The position numbers were made by a program, and so were the translations under genes. The notes below the pieces were generated by a model. It saw only the letters and a program-made list of their open reading frames with translations. It ran no database searches and was not told the origin of the DNA. 41,111 nucleotides of DNA from Candidatus Methanophagaceae archaeon GoMg1 (GTDB lineage: Archaea > Halobacteriota > Syntropharchaeia > Alkanophagales > Methanospirareceae): positions 1 through 41,111 of the forward strand of contig QBUL01000182.1 in the NCBI GenBank assembly GCA_013180605.1. Direction: 5' to 3'. The stretch's first letter is position 1. The number at the start of each line of letters is the position of its first letter. Of this stretch, positions 8,161-14,698 are shown in pieces.

Positions 8161-8325
8161 TTTGATAATCGGACGCAGATGAACGCAGATAATCAGGATT
8201 TTAAATATAATTTTGGCACTAAACCGGAAGTTAAACGTAAGGCATTTGATAATTTGTGGAAATAGTTTTCTGCGTAAATCTGCGTCCTAAATAGGTAGGT
8301 GTTATACTTTATATACAAAGAGAAA
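8161..8325 (+). repeat. Interspersed palindromic repeat with TATA-bearing edge (family R2), copy 2
   Basis: GGACGCAGATGAACGCAGAT and TCTGCGTAAATCTGCGTCC form the two inverted ends around an unrelated centre. The right end runs into TAAATAGGTAGGTGTTATACTT and TATATACAAAG. That TATA lies about 25 bases before the rps14 start codon, so this repeat edge probably serves as the rps14 promoter and gives a nearly leaderless transcript. Confidence 0.7.
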
Positions 8326-8338
8326 GATAATAAAATAG

Positions 8339-8494
8339 ATGGAGAGGAACAAGGATAAGAGATTTGGAAGAGGTGCAAATACCTGCAGGCGATGTGGCAG
8401 GAAACGGGGATTGGTACGTAAATACGGGATTTATCTGTGCAGGCAGTGCTTTAGAGAGATAGCGCGGGAAATAGGATTTAAGAAATATAACTAA
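8339..8494 (+). CDS. rps14: 30S ribosomal protein S14, zinc type
   Basis: A 51-residue protein too short for the ORF track. It begins [20 protein letters not shown], and has the paired CxxC zinc knuckles CRRC and CRQC separated by [13 protein letters not shown], ending GFKKYN. This is the usual length and pattern of the archaeal zinc-binding S14, which sits in the 30S head next to S3 and S10. In most archaea it lies between L5 and S8 in the spc operon; here only S8 follows, 190 bases away behind a repeat. Confidence 0.93.
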   Translation: MERNKDKRFGRGANTCRRCGRKRGLVRKYGIYLCRQCFREIAREIGFKKYN

Positions 8495-8506
8495 CAAACT
8501 TTCTTC

Positions 8507-8660
8507 AAGAAAATAAATTGTTGACACAGATTAACGCTTGTGGGCTCTGCCCACATCACCGCAAGCCCTGAAAGGGCTCAATCAACACAGATGAAAAGAA
8601 AGAGAATATCCGTGTATGTCTTAAATAGAAGGAAGTTATAATGTATATATATACAATAAA
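8507..8660 (+). repeat. Family R2 repeat, copy 3, carrying a nested palindrome
   Basis: AAATAAATTGTTGACACAG starts the element, and ACACAGATGAAAAG continues it after an insert at about 8538-8583. The insert consists of two tight palindromes, GTGGGCTCTGCCCAC and AGCCCTGAAAGGGCT. The right edge CTTAAATAGAAGGAAGTTATA runs into TATATATACAATA, placed like a promoter for rps8. Confidence 0.7.
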
Positions 8661-8686
8661 AAGGATTAAGAAGGAGAGAGAAAAGA

Positions 8687-9079
8687 ATGTCGCTAAATGA
8701 CCCGCTTGCGGATGCCCTTTCGCATATAAAGAACACAGAAAGAGTTGGGAAGATGGAATGTGAGATAAAGCCCGCTTCAAAACTGATAGGGAATATGCTG
8801 GGAGTAATGCAAGAAGGCGGTTACATCGAGGAGTTCGAGTTCGTAGAAGATGGAAAAGCAGGCGTATTCAAGGTGAAACTGCGTGGTAAGATAAACAATT
8901 GCAATGCGATAAAACCGAGGTTTTACGTCCGTGCGAAGGAATACGAGAAATGGGAGAAGCGATTTTTACCTGCGAGAAAATTCGGTTTGTTGATCGTTAC
9001 GACTTCAAAAGGAGTGATGGCGCATGAAAAAGCGATTGAAGCGGGAGTAGGCGGGCAATTGCTGGCTTTTGTGTACTAA
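8687..9079 (+). CDS. rps8: 30S ribosomal protein S8
   Basis: A 130-residue protein matching archaeal S8 throughout: it begins [20 protein letters not shown], then [40 protein letters not shown], and the C-terminal [26 protein letters not shown]. It binds the central domain of 16S rRNA. A ribosome binding site (GGAGAG) precedes the ATG and a TATA-rich repeat edge lies about 40 bases upstream. There is no L6 downstream; instead the PIN remnant reads into its 3' end from the other strand, so the usual L5-S14-S8-L6 order is broken here. Confidence 0.95.
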   Translation: MSLNDPLADALSHIKNTERVGKMECEIKPASKLIGNMLGVMQEGGYIEEFEFVEDGKAGVFKVKLRGKINNCNAIKPRFYVRAKEYEKWEKRFLPARKFGLLIVTTSKGVMAHEKAIEAGVGGQLLAFVY

Positions 9080-9263
9080 AATTTTCTCTTTCCACCCTTT
9101 TAGTTTTCACCGCTACAACAAGCAGACCGATTAAGCCAGTGAATTTCAATCCATTAGATTCCGCAAATCTCCTGGCATTTGCATCACCTTCATAATTTAT
9201 TATCTTTGCCAACGCGATAAAGGTAGAGGAATCAACGAGTATGCGCATTCTTAAGCCAGCCAT
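8997..9263 (-). pseudogene. PIN-domain toxin remnant with internal deletion, overlapping rps8
   Basis: The frame begins MRILVDSSTFIALAKI (first beta-strand and acidic residue of a PIN domain) and jumps straight to DANARRFAESNGLKFTGLIG, LLVVAV, which matches the C-terminal third of the PIN toxins linked to UPF0175 proteins. The middle, including most active-site acids, is missing. The last 30 or so codons are simply the antisense of rps8, so the true C-terminus is also lost. It overlaps the end of the upstream antitoxin gene, as intact pairs do. The deletion resembles that of the remnant at 1022-1150. Confidence 0.65.
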
Positions 9264-9562
9264 CCTTCAGCTTCTCTTACATCCCTTTTGCATTCTTCTA
9301 TGCCCTGTCTAAAGAAAGGTATCCCTCGCTCTGCTATGTATCTTGCCATCTGTTGTATTGAAACCGCTGCGAACTCTGCTGCTCTGCACAACGAAAACTC
9401 CTCGTTAACATATTTCTCAAATGCGATTTTCATACGCAGGCTCTTCACTCCTTCCACCATAGCAATTCTTATAACCTCTGAACTGGACGAATGAAGCATC
9501 TCCAAAAGCTCTTTCATTATCTTTATTTCTTTTTCTCCTACTTCGACTTGCACACTTTCCAT
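9251..9562 (-). CDS. UPF0175-type antitoxin-like protein
   Basis: A 103-residue protein with an N-terminal beta-strand/helix region resembling ribbon-helix-helix antitoxins (VQVEVGEKEIKIMKELLEML) and a C-terminal helix-turn-helix-like segment FSLCRAAEFAAVSIQQMARY followed by IAERGIPFF, the UPF0175 signature. It would bind its own promoter and neutralise the PIN toxin encoded by the overlapping downstream frame, which is broken. It is thus an orphan antitoxin. It resembles the 1143-1442 protein only in the UPF0175 part. Confidence 0.7.
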   Translation of the reverse strand: MESVQVEVGEKEIKIMKELLEMLHSSSSEVIRIAMVEGVKSLRMKIAFEKYVNEEFSLCRAAEFAAVSIQQMARYIAERGIPFFRQGIEECKRDVREAEGWLA

Positions 9563-9676
9563 GATGTTACATTATTGTAAAACATATTATTAATAATCTC
9601 TCGGGTTCTGCCTTCCGAGAATGTGCTAAGATTTATCACGCTGCCCTAATTATTCCCCCTTCACGAACACAAGCCC

Positions 9677-9795
9677 TTTATTTACCGCAGAGAACGCTGA
9701 GTTCGCAGAGGAAATATACAAATTTAGGATTTGAATAAACCCCCTTTGTCTTTTACATTCTCTGCGTTCTCTGTGAACTCTGCGGTTAATCTGAC
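9677..9795. repeat. Palindromic ACCGCAGAG repeat
   Basis: The left arm ACCGCAGAGAACGCTGAG, then TTCGCAGAGGAAA, is matched by the inverted right arm TTCTCTGCGTTCTCTGTG, then AACTCTGCGGTTA, around an AT-rich centre. The arms share sequence with the 167-base MITE-like elements at 34648, 36233 and 40803 but the GGCACTGTC ends are absent. No gene is visible from 9563 to 9972. Confidence 0.65.
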
Positions 9796-9835
9796 AATGT
9801 TCATCTCGGGAAACTCCGTGATTTTTTTTATCTTG

Positions 9836-9953
9836 TTGTATAATGTATAGCTACCTTCTATTTGAGACACGGATTTACACGGACTTATTTAAGTTTAACA
9901 TTGTTGATTTTTATCATCTGTCTGCGTTAATCTGTGTCTATAATCTATTTTTC
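9836..9953 (-). repeat. Family R2 repeat, copy 4, near full length
   Basis: On the minus strand it runs from ATAGACACAGATTAACGCAG through AAATCAACAATGTTAAACTT to TCCGTGTAAATCCGTGTCTC, and then the edge AAATAGAAGGTAGCTATACA followed by TTATACAACA. This is the cleanest view of the whole unit, about 118 bases with inverted ends. Here its TATA edge faces away from the neighbouring pseudogene, so it is not a promoter for it. Confidence 0.7.
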
Positions 9954-9972
9954 TTCGTTCGCACCTAACAAC

Positions 9973-10535
9973 TCATATCTCATACCTTCCATAATTCATC
10001 GTAAGCATTCCAGAGATTCCAAACTCCACGAGCAACGCTAAATCTTCTTTTTCAAGCCTTTTTTCCTTGACAGGCGGAACGGGCTTTGTCCTTCTGCAAA
10101 TTATCCGTCCACCCGTCATTTTGGCACCCACATAGCCTTTACATCCCCTTTTCACGAATACAAGCCCTTTTCTCATCTCCACACCTAAGAATTCCGTTGC
10201 ATCTCCTAATATTACGACTTTACCGCCGTTAAGCAAAGCAGTTGCGTTCATCCCCGCGTTCCCTTCCACCAATACAAAACCGTTTCGCATCAATATGCCA
10301 ACGCTTATCCCAACATCTCCCTTCACATGCACCTTCGCCTCTTGCCTGCATCTCCTTTTATATGCACCTCTTCGCCTTTTTTCAACGCCTCAACCACATC
10401 TTCGTACGAACAGCTCGTGCCGACTTGAGAAGGAATCACATCGTCTGGATTGAGTTCGGCGCCTCTATGCTGCCATAAGAAGTTGTAAGTGAAGTCGCCG
10501 ATGCAGCCTTGAGGCGAACTCAGTTTTAGCTCCAT
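9973..10535 (-). pseudogene. GXGXG-motif protein (GltB C-terminal / FwdC-like beta-helix) with a frameshift
   Basis: Two overlapping frames make one protein. The first 70 codons (MELKLSSPQGCIGDFTYNFL..., ending VHIKGDAGKR) lead into the second frame (VHVKGDVGISVGILMRNG onward) near 10340. Repeats of the form G-D/N-A/V-G-x5-M-x2-G-x-V-x-V are typical of the GXGXG beta-helix shared by the C-terminal domain of glutamate synthase and formylmethanofuran dehydrogenase subunit C. Archaea often encode this domain as a separate gene. Shifting by one base near AAGAGGCGAAGG restores one frame of about 187 residues. Pseudogene, sequencing error and recoding cannot be separated from the sequence alone. 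Confidence 0.65.
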
Positions 10536-10610
10536 ATTTTGTTTTGAATTTTGACTTCAGTGCTTAGAATTTATACCACAAGAGATTAAATAGTTACTAA
10601 CCGGTCGGGT

Positions 10611-10907
10611 ATGGAATGTGAGCTAATCAAGCAGGGAGTTGAGCAGGAAAGTTGCCAGGTGTTTGATTTTAAGGAGGGAAGATGGCGAAAAGCTTGTGAA
10701 TCCACGCTTAAGTATAAAGATGGAATTCCATACAGGTTGATAAATGCGATTTTCCTTTCAAGACCTGAGCATTATCTCTCTCTTTACCAGTCGGGATGCA
10801 ATCTCGCATGCAAAAAATGCCACTCATGGCATTTTACTCAAAATGCCGTGGGAGACTGGATGTCTCCCTATGATGTGGCAAAGGAAGTCGAGAAAAATTT
10901 CTCGTGA
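10611..10907 (+). pseudogene. Radical SAM protein, truncated after the cluster motif
   Basis: The 98 codons contain a PflA-type radical SAM signature, YQSGCNLACKKCHSWHFT, in which CxxxCxxC would bind the 4Fe-4S cluster, and then MSPYDVAKEVEKNF, the first helix of the barrel. The frame ends at once in TTCTCGTGAAAATCAGTGTA, a copy of a dispersed repeat, so the barrel has been cut off by repeat insertion. It diverges from the GXGXG gene, separated by 75 bases that hold a fragment of the GTGCTTAGAATTT repeat. A full-length relative would have about 300-350 residues. Confidence 0.65.
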
Positions 10908-10934
10908 AAATCAGTGTAATCATGTGGTTATAAA
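10897..10934 (+). repeat. Dispersed CCACAAGATTACAC-type repeat fragment
   Basis: TTTCTCGTGAAAATCAGTGT, then AATCATGTGGTTA, is the reverse complement of the sequence at 38368-38402. It supplies the stop region that truncates the radical SAM gene. Confidence 0.6.
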
Positions 10935-10967
10935 AGGGGCTTTCGAAACGAAAAAAACATTCCCTTT

Positions 10968-10979
10968 TATATACCCCTA
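10968..10979 (+). promoter_or_regulatory. TATA box for the ATP synthase K gene
   Basis: TTTTATATACCCC, about 60 bases before the atpK start, is the best TATA match in this gap and is followed at the expected distance by AT-rich DNA. A good ribosome binding site, GAGGTGA, precedes the ATG. Confidence 0.45.
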
Positions 10980-11031
10980 ATATAATATTATAACCCATAA
11001 AATAAAGAAAAGTATGAGGTGAAAAAGGGAC

Positions 11032-11358
11032 ATGAAAACGAAATACGCGTTTGCATTTACGCTTTGTTTGCTCGTGCTTCTTGCAGGAGCGGGAGTTGCA
11101 TCAGCAGCGCAAGGAGAAACGACGGCAATAGTAAGTGGCGTTACAGATAGCGCATGGATAGCATTAGCGGCAGCAATTACAATGGTAGGCTCAGCGCTTG
11201 CTGCGGGCTGGGCAATATCGGCTACGGGAGTCGCGGCTGCGGGAGCTACGGCGGAGAAGCCAGAGACGTTTGGTCGTGTGCTGATATTCGTTGCGCTTGC
11301 AGAAGCGATTGCCATCTACGGGCTTTTGATCGCGTTTATGCTCTGGACGAAGATATAA
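11032..11358 (+). CDS. atpK: A-type ATP synthase subunit K (proteolipid, c-ring)
   Basis: A 108-residue membrane protein with three hydrophobic stretches: an N-terminal signal-like segment (FAFTLCLLVLLAGAGVASA), then ALAAAITMVGSALAAGWAIS with the glycine/alanine pattern of a c-subunit helix, then LIFVALAEAIAIYGLLIAFM, in which Glu91 is the ion-binding carboxylate. Methanogen K subunits of this form often start with such a leader. It would build the rotor ring of the A1A0 ATP synthase. It stands away from any other atp/aha subunit gene; no I, E, C or A subunit follows, although two small membrane proteins do. Confidence 0.88.
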   Translation: MKTKYAFAFTLCLLVLLAGAGVASAAQGETTAIVSGVTDSAWIALAAAITMVGSALAAGWAISATGVAAAGATAEKPETFGRVLIFVALAEAIAIYGLLIAFMLWTKI

Positions 11359-11382
11359 TAGTGACATAGCGCTAAGTGCAAA

Positions 11383-11652
11383 ATGCAGAATAGGAATGGA
11401 GAATGGCTATTTGGAAAGATGAAAGGGCAGTTCAGAACCAATATTCTTTTTCAAGCCCTTCCATACACTATTCTTATTTCCGCACTCACCATCACCGGCT
11501 TATTCGGCGGTTTCGCACTCGGCAATCGGTGGGAAAGCAGCAATATAGCAGGCTTTGCCTTTTCTCTTTCTTTCTCTCTTCTCGGCTTCTTTCTCGGATT
11601 CCTTATTTCTTACCTCGTCGTGAAGAAGAAGTATCTGGTGGAAGGTTTGTGA
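11383..11652 (+). CDS. Small two-helix membrane protein, first of a related pair
   Basis: An 89-residue protein with two predicted membrane helices, around residues 25-47 (LPYTILISALTITGLFGGFA) and 55-80 (AGFAFSLSFSLLGFFLGFLI), ending in a basic KKKY. It begins 24 bases after atpK and is probably co-transcribed. It resembles in layout the small AtpI/AtpZ-like helpers found beside ATP synthase genes, but no diagnostic residue is visible. An internal ATG at codon 13 (11419) is an alternative start because the first dozen codons look like repeat sequence. It is similar to the protein at 11840. Confidence 0.6.
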   Translation: MQNRNGEWLFGKMKGQFRTNILFQALPYTILISALTITGLFGGFALGNRWESSNIAGFAFSLSFSLLGFFLGFLISYLVVKKKYLVEGL

Positions 11653-11839
11653 TGGAAAAGAGAAAATAATAAAAGGATACATTATAATTGAATGAAGTAA
11701 GAGAAACTTCAGGTGACAGCATCTGGGTGGTCCATTACGTAAATCTTTGGTACTTTTGAGATATAGATTGAACTCCCTCCCACACTTTATGAGATAGGTT
11801 TTAAATAGATTAGTATAAAATTATTAGTAAGGTGATAAA

Positions 11840-12112
11840 ATGAGCGAGTGCCCCGATTATAAAACTATGAATGCAACAGAAAATAATGATATAAAACCTA
11901 AAATAATAATCAGAGCTATCCCATTAGCAATTTTTATATCACTCATTACTATCTTAGGGATGTTGCGTGGCTATAGACTTGGAATAATAACAAACAGCGA
12001 TTTCATCCTTTTTGTATCAGTTACTTCTTCCGCATTTTTTTGTTTTATATATTCAATATTGTTCTTGTATTTTAACGAAACTTCTGAATATCCGTGGCGA
12101 ATTTGGAAATAG
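11840..12112 (+). CDS. Small two-helix membrane protein, second of the pair
   Basis: A 90-residue protein with a polar, Asn/Asp-rich N-terminus of about 25 residues and two membrane helices near residues 27-48 (IPLAIFISLITILGMLRGYR) and 54-75 (FILFVSVTSSAFFCFIYSIL). The segment IIIRAIPLAIFISLITILGM matches NILFQALPYTILISALTITG in the previous protein at similar positions, so the two look like diverged duplicates. The ATG has a good ribosome binding site (AAGGTGATAAA) and a TATA-like TTTAAATAG lies about 35 bases upstream. The 187 bases before it hold no other gene. Function unknown. Confidence 0.6.
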   Translation: MSECPDYKTMNATENNDIKPKIIIRAIPLAIFISLITILGMLRGYRLGIITNSDFILFVSVTSSAFFCFIYSILFLYFNETSEYPWRIWK

Positions 12113-12134
12113 ATATTTTAAAAATACAACAATC

Positions 12135-13589
12135 TCACAAAATCTTTTTCCTTTGTTCGCCTATTATTCTGTCAAGAGTTGCTATGAATTTCTCTTCAGA
12201 CCCCTCGGGGATAGACGCCCCTGCGGCAACGGGATGCCCGCCACCAAAACCACCTACTTCTTTCGATGCTTTCTCCATTGCTTTAGCGAGGTCTATTCCA
12301 TCTTCCTTGCCTTCTGCGATGAGTTTCTTACTACACCGTGCCGATATTTTTGTTTCCGCCCTTGCACCTTCTTCATCTCTTGTTTTCATGTTTAATGCGA
12401 TTACTGGCTTCGCAGGGTATAAATATTCTGCTACTATTCCATCTAAAATGCCTGTTACTCCTCGCTCCTGCACGTAAAAGTAGAAAATGGCAGGTAACTC
12501 TTTTATGATTCCTTCGCCACTTTCTATTCTATTTAATTCAGAAACAAGTTTGCTCTGGAACTGCATATATAGCGAAACGGCTGCTTCTATCATTTTGCCA
12601 TCACGCAGGCACAGACCTATTCCCACGCCCGCTTTTCCAAACCGACCGCAAGCATCCACCATTCTCATTAAATCTATCCCCTTTCTCACCACTTCGGCAT
12701 TCAGAATATACGTGTTTCCAACCAGCGCATCCCGGTTAATAGCCGCTCCCGCGTTAGACTCGAGGGACAGCGATAACAAAGCAGCAGTCAATCGCCTTTC
12801 CTCTTCTTCCTCTAAATCGCGGATATTTCTATCACCTTCAATATCCAGTTTTTTCAAAAACGCATCCACCCACTCAACCTTACCCGCAAGCGGGATATAC
12901 GGGTCGGTGGAGAAAAGAATCAAATCACGAATTTTTCCATCGCCGAGTTTCAACCCCTTTTCGACTGAAATAACACCCTCTTTTATTGCCTCATCCAGAA
13001 TCATTTTGTTTGTCCCTGTGTCTATCCGCAATTTATCTCCTAAGGTGCCTGCTACTGCGAGACCCGCGAGGTCTATGTTGCCCATGCCGTCACTCGACAA
13101 GCGTCTTGCCACGAGATACGAGAGCCCCGCGGCACAAATATCGCCTTCTATCTCTTTTTCTTCTTCCCCTTTCCCTTCCTTGCCCCTTACCCCCGTGTAG
13201 GCGCTCTCGGGAAGATACGGGTTTATGAGGGCAAAAGAGGCGGGAAGTGAAGAAACGAGCTCATTGATCGGGGTTGGGGAAGTCAAAGGTGGCGTATGGT
13301 GGTCTATGATTATAACATCCTTCTCGTTGAGATGCGCTGAAATCAAGTCCAACTGCGCAGTGCCCATATCGCAAATTATAATAAGCGGGTCATTTAACCC
13401 CTGAATAAAAGAATCCTCTAATTTGCTTACAATCGTCGTATGGAACTGTATTTCTCTTCGAAGCAAAGCATTGCAGATAATCCCTGCAGAGGTTATTCCA
13501 TCTGCATCGTAATGCGAGACAATCCTTGCGTAATCATGTCTCTTTATCAGTTCCACTGCCTTTTCCATGCCCTTTTGCACGCTTATCAT
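12135..13589 (-). CDS. DHH-family phosphoesterase, archaeal RecJ/Cdc45-like
   Basis: About 484 residues. The N-terminal DHH domain shows VSHYDADGITSAGII, IICDMGTAQ and the family motif IIDHHTPP; the C-terminal DHHA1 part has GVGIGLCLRDG and GGFGGGHPVAAGASI, the RNA/DNA-binding GGGH motif. Archaeal proteins of this group act as single-strand exonucleases, some bound to GINS at the replication fork. The ORF track starts at a TTG; I prefer the ATG at 13589 (MISVQKGMEKAVEL) because homology begins there. An insert of Glu-rich sequence (GKEGKGEEEKEIEG) lies between motifs. Upstream is a tRNA gene. Confidence 0.85.
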   Translation of the reverse strand: MISVQKGMEKAVELIKRHDYARIVSHYDADGITSAGIICNALLRREIQFHTTIVSKLEDSFIQGLNDPLIIICDMGTAQLDLISAHLNEKDVIIIDHHTPPLTSPTPINELVSSLPASFALINPYLPESAYTGVRGKEGKGEEEKEIEGDICAAGLSYLVARRLSSDGMGNIDLAGLAVAGTLGDKLRIDTGTNKMILDEAIKEGVISVEKGLKLGDGKIRDLILFSTDPYIPLAGKVEWVDAFLKKLDIEGDRNIRDLEEEEERRLTAALLSLSLESNAGAAINRDALVGNTYILNAEVVRKGIDLMRMVDACGRFGKAGVGIGLCLRDGKMIEAAVSLYMQFQSKLVSELNRIESGEGIIKELPAIFYFYVQERGVTGILDGIVAEYLYPAKPVIALNMKTRDEEGARAETKISARCSKKLIAEGKEDGIDLAKAMEKASKEVGGFGGGHPVAAGASIPEGSEEKFIATLDRIIGEQRKKIL

Positions 13590-13698
13590 GCTACAATAAT
13601 TAATAGTATGGTCATATATCCTCAAATCAAAAAGTTTTCTTTAATAAATTGCTTGTAATAAAAGAGTGAACAGAAAACGGACACTTGACATCTATCTT

Positions 13699-13773
13699 GG
13701 GCGTGTGGCCTAGTTAGGACATGGCGGCAGCCTCCTAAGCTGCAAATCACGGGTTCAAATCCCGTCACGCCCG
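13699..13773 (+). tRNA. tRNA-Arg (anticodon CCT)
   Basis: The 75 bases fold as a cloverleaf: acceptor GGGCGTG / CACGCCC with discriminator G, D-arm GCCTAGTTAGGACATGGC, anticodon stem GCAGC / GCTGC with loop CTCCTAA, and T-arm ACGGG TTCAAAT CCCGT. The anticodon CCT reads AGG. No intron and no encoded CCA. Confidence 0.95.
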
Positions 13774-13783
13774 TACATATGTC

Positions 13784-14029
13784 CTATTCCTCCTCTCTAT
13801 CCACTATTATGACATCTTTTATCGCTTTGACCGCTTGAAACGGTATAAGGATATACTCTCCCTCCTCTTTAAACCCGCTCGTATCAAGCTCAGCAGCAGG
13901 TTTAATCACAAGTTCACTTAACAAGCCGGTTGCTGCATCTACTACTACATTATGCAGTATTCCTATTTCACTACCCTCTAAGTCCATAACCATTTTATCA
14001 CTCAATTTTTGCGCGGATATTCTTTTCAT
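13784..14029 (-). CDS. PRC-barrel domain protein
   Basis: An 81-residue single-domain protein beginning MKRISAQKLSDKMVMDLEGS, then IGILHNVVVDAATGLLSELV and ILIPFQAVKAIKDVIIVD. This is the PRC-barrel fold of RimM and photosynthetic reaction-centre H subunits. Short archaeal PRC-barrel proteins are common and mostly uncharacterised; links to RNA processing or cell division have been proposed for the family. It lies convergent to tRNA-Arg, with the second PRC-barrel gene just beyond the next tRNA. Confidence 0.82.
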   Translation of the reverse strand: MKRISAQKLSDKMVMDLEGSEIGILHNVVVDAATGLLSELVIKPAAELDTSGFKEEGEYILIPFQAVKAIKDVIIVDREEE

Positions 14030-14187
14030 TTTCGTTTTCCCTTCCCATCCCCATTGCTTTACACTTTCTTTTATGTGTCTTTACATATTAACTTTTTCTT
14101 TGTATTGCGGGATAGCAAATCCTAATGTCAAACACAAAAAAATATCATTTAACTTTATATACAATTAATAATATATCATGGAGGTCA

Positions 14188-14311
14188 GGGCCCGTAGCTT
14201 AGTATGGTTAGAGCGCCCGGCTCATAACAGAGAATACATGGCGTATCACCTTCTAAATACGTTTCTTTGTGGGACACCGGGCGGCCAAGGGTTCAAATCC
14301 CTTCGGGCCCA
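14188..14311 (+). tRNA. tRNA-Met (anticodon CAT) with an intron
   Basis: Acceptor GGGCCCG / CGGGCCC with discriminator A, D-arm GCTTAGTATGGTTAGAGC, anticodon stem CCCGG / CCGGG, loop starting CTCATA, and T-arm AAGGG TTCAAAT CCCTT. The anticodon loop is interrupted after the base following the anticodon by about 49 bases (roughly 14227-14275), the canonical 37/38 intron position in archaea, where the splicing endonuclease recognises a bulge-helix-bulge. The mature tRNA would be 75 bases. An elongator tRNA-Met is most likely; an Ile tRNA with modified C34 has the same anticodon. TATA-rich DNA lies upstream. Confidence 0.88.
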
Positions 14312-14325
14312 CTATAAACCTTCCT

Positions 14326-14610
14326 TTACTTCCCTATCTCCTCCTTTTCCCCTTCCTTCTCTTCTCCCGCTGCCCTTCTTCTCACATGCTTTATCAGCAC
14401 GATGTCTCCAATTGCCGTTACCCAGCGGTAGGGGATAATCACACCTTTCTTCTTGCCCACTTTGAAAGCATAGGGGTTTATGTTTCGCACCGCAAGCCCT
14501 GATATTTTCTTCTCTTTTATGTCTACACTCACATCCTCTATCTTACCGACATATACACCCCTATCCGTGTATATATCCTGCCCATATAAGGAAGACAATT
14601 CTATTTCCAT
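14326..14610 (-). CDS. PRC-barrel domain protein, second copy
   Basis: The ORF track starts at 14736, but the domain begins at the internal ATG at 14610 (MEIELSSLYGQDIYTDRGVY), and the codons before it are AT-rich non-coding-like sequence with a TATA-like TTATATATATTCC. The 94-residue product continues GKIEDVSVDIKEKKISGLAV and VIIPYRWVTAIGDIVLIK, a PRC-barrel, and ends in a charged tail EEKEGEKEEIGK. It differs clearly from the 13784 protein, so this is an old duplication or two separate family members around the tRNA-Met gene. Confidence 0.82.
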   Translation of the reverse strand: MEIELSSLYGQDIYTDRGVYVGKIEDVSVDIKEKKISGLAVRNINPYAFKVGKKKGVIIPYRWVTAIGDIVLIKHVRRRAAGEEKEGEKEEIGK

Positions 14611-14698
14611 AATTATATTTATGGGTGGATGGAATATATATAAATAATTAATTAATGCATCAGAATTGGGTCGAAAAAAAAAGAGAAAACGAGAAACA

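Noticed and set aside
12487-13200. 237-aa plus-strand ORF
   Set aside because: It is antisense to the DHH protein, with low-complexity Ser/Pro sequence and no motif.
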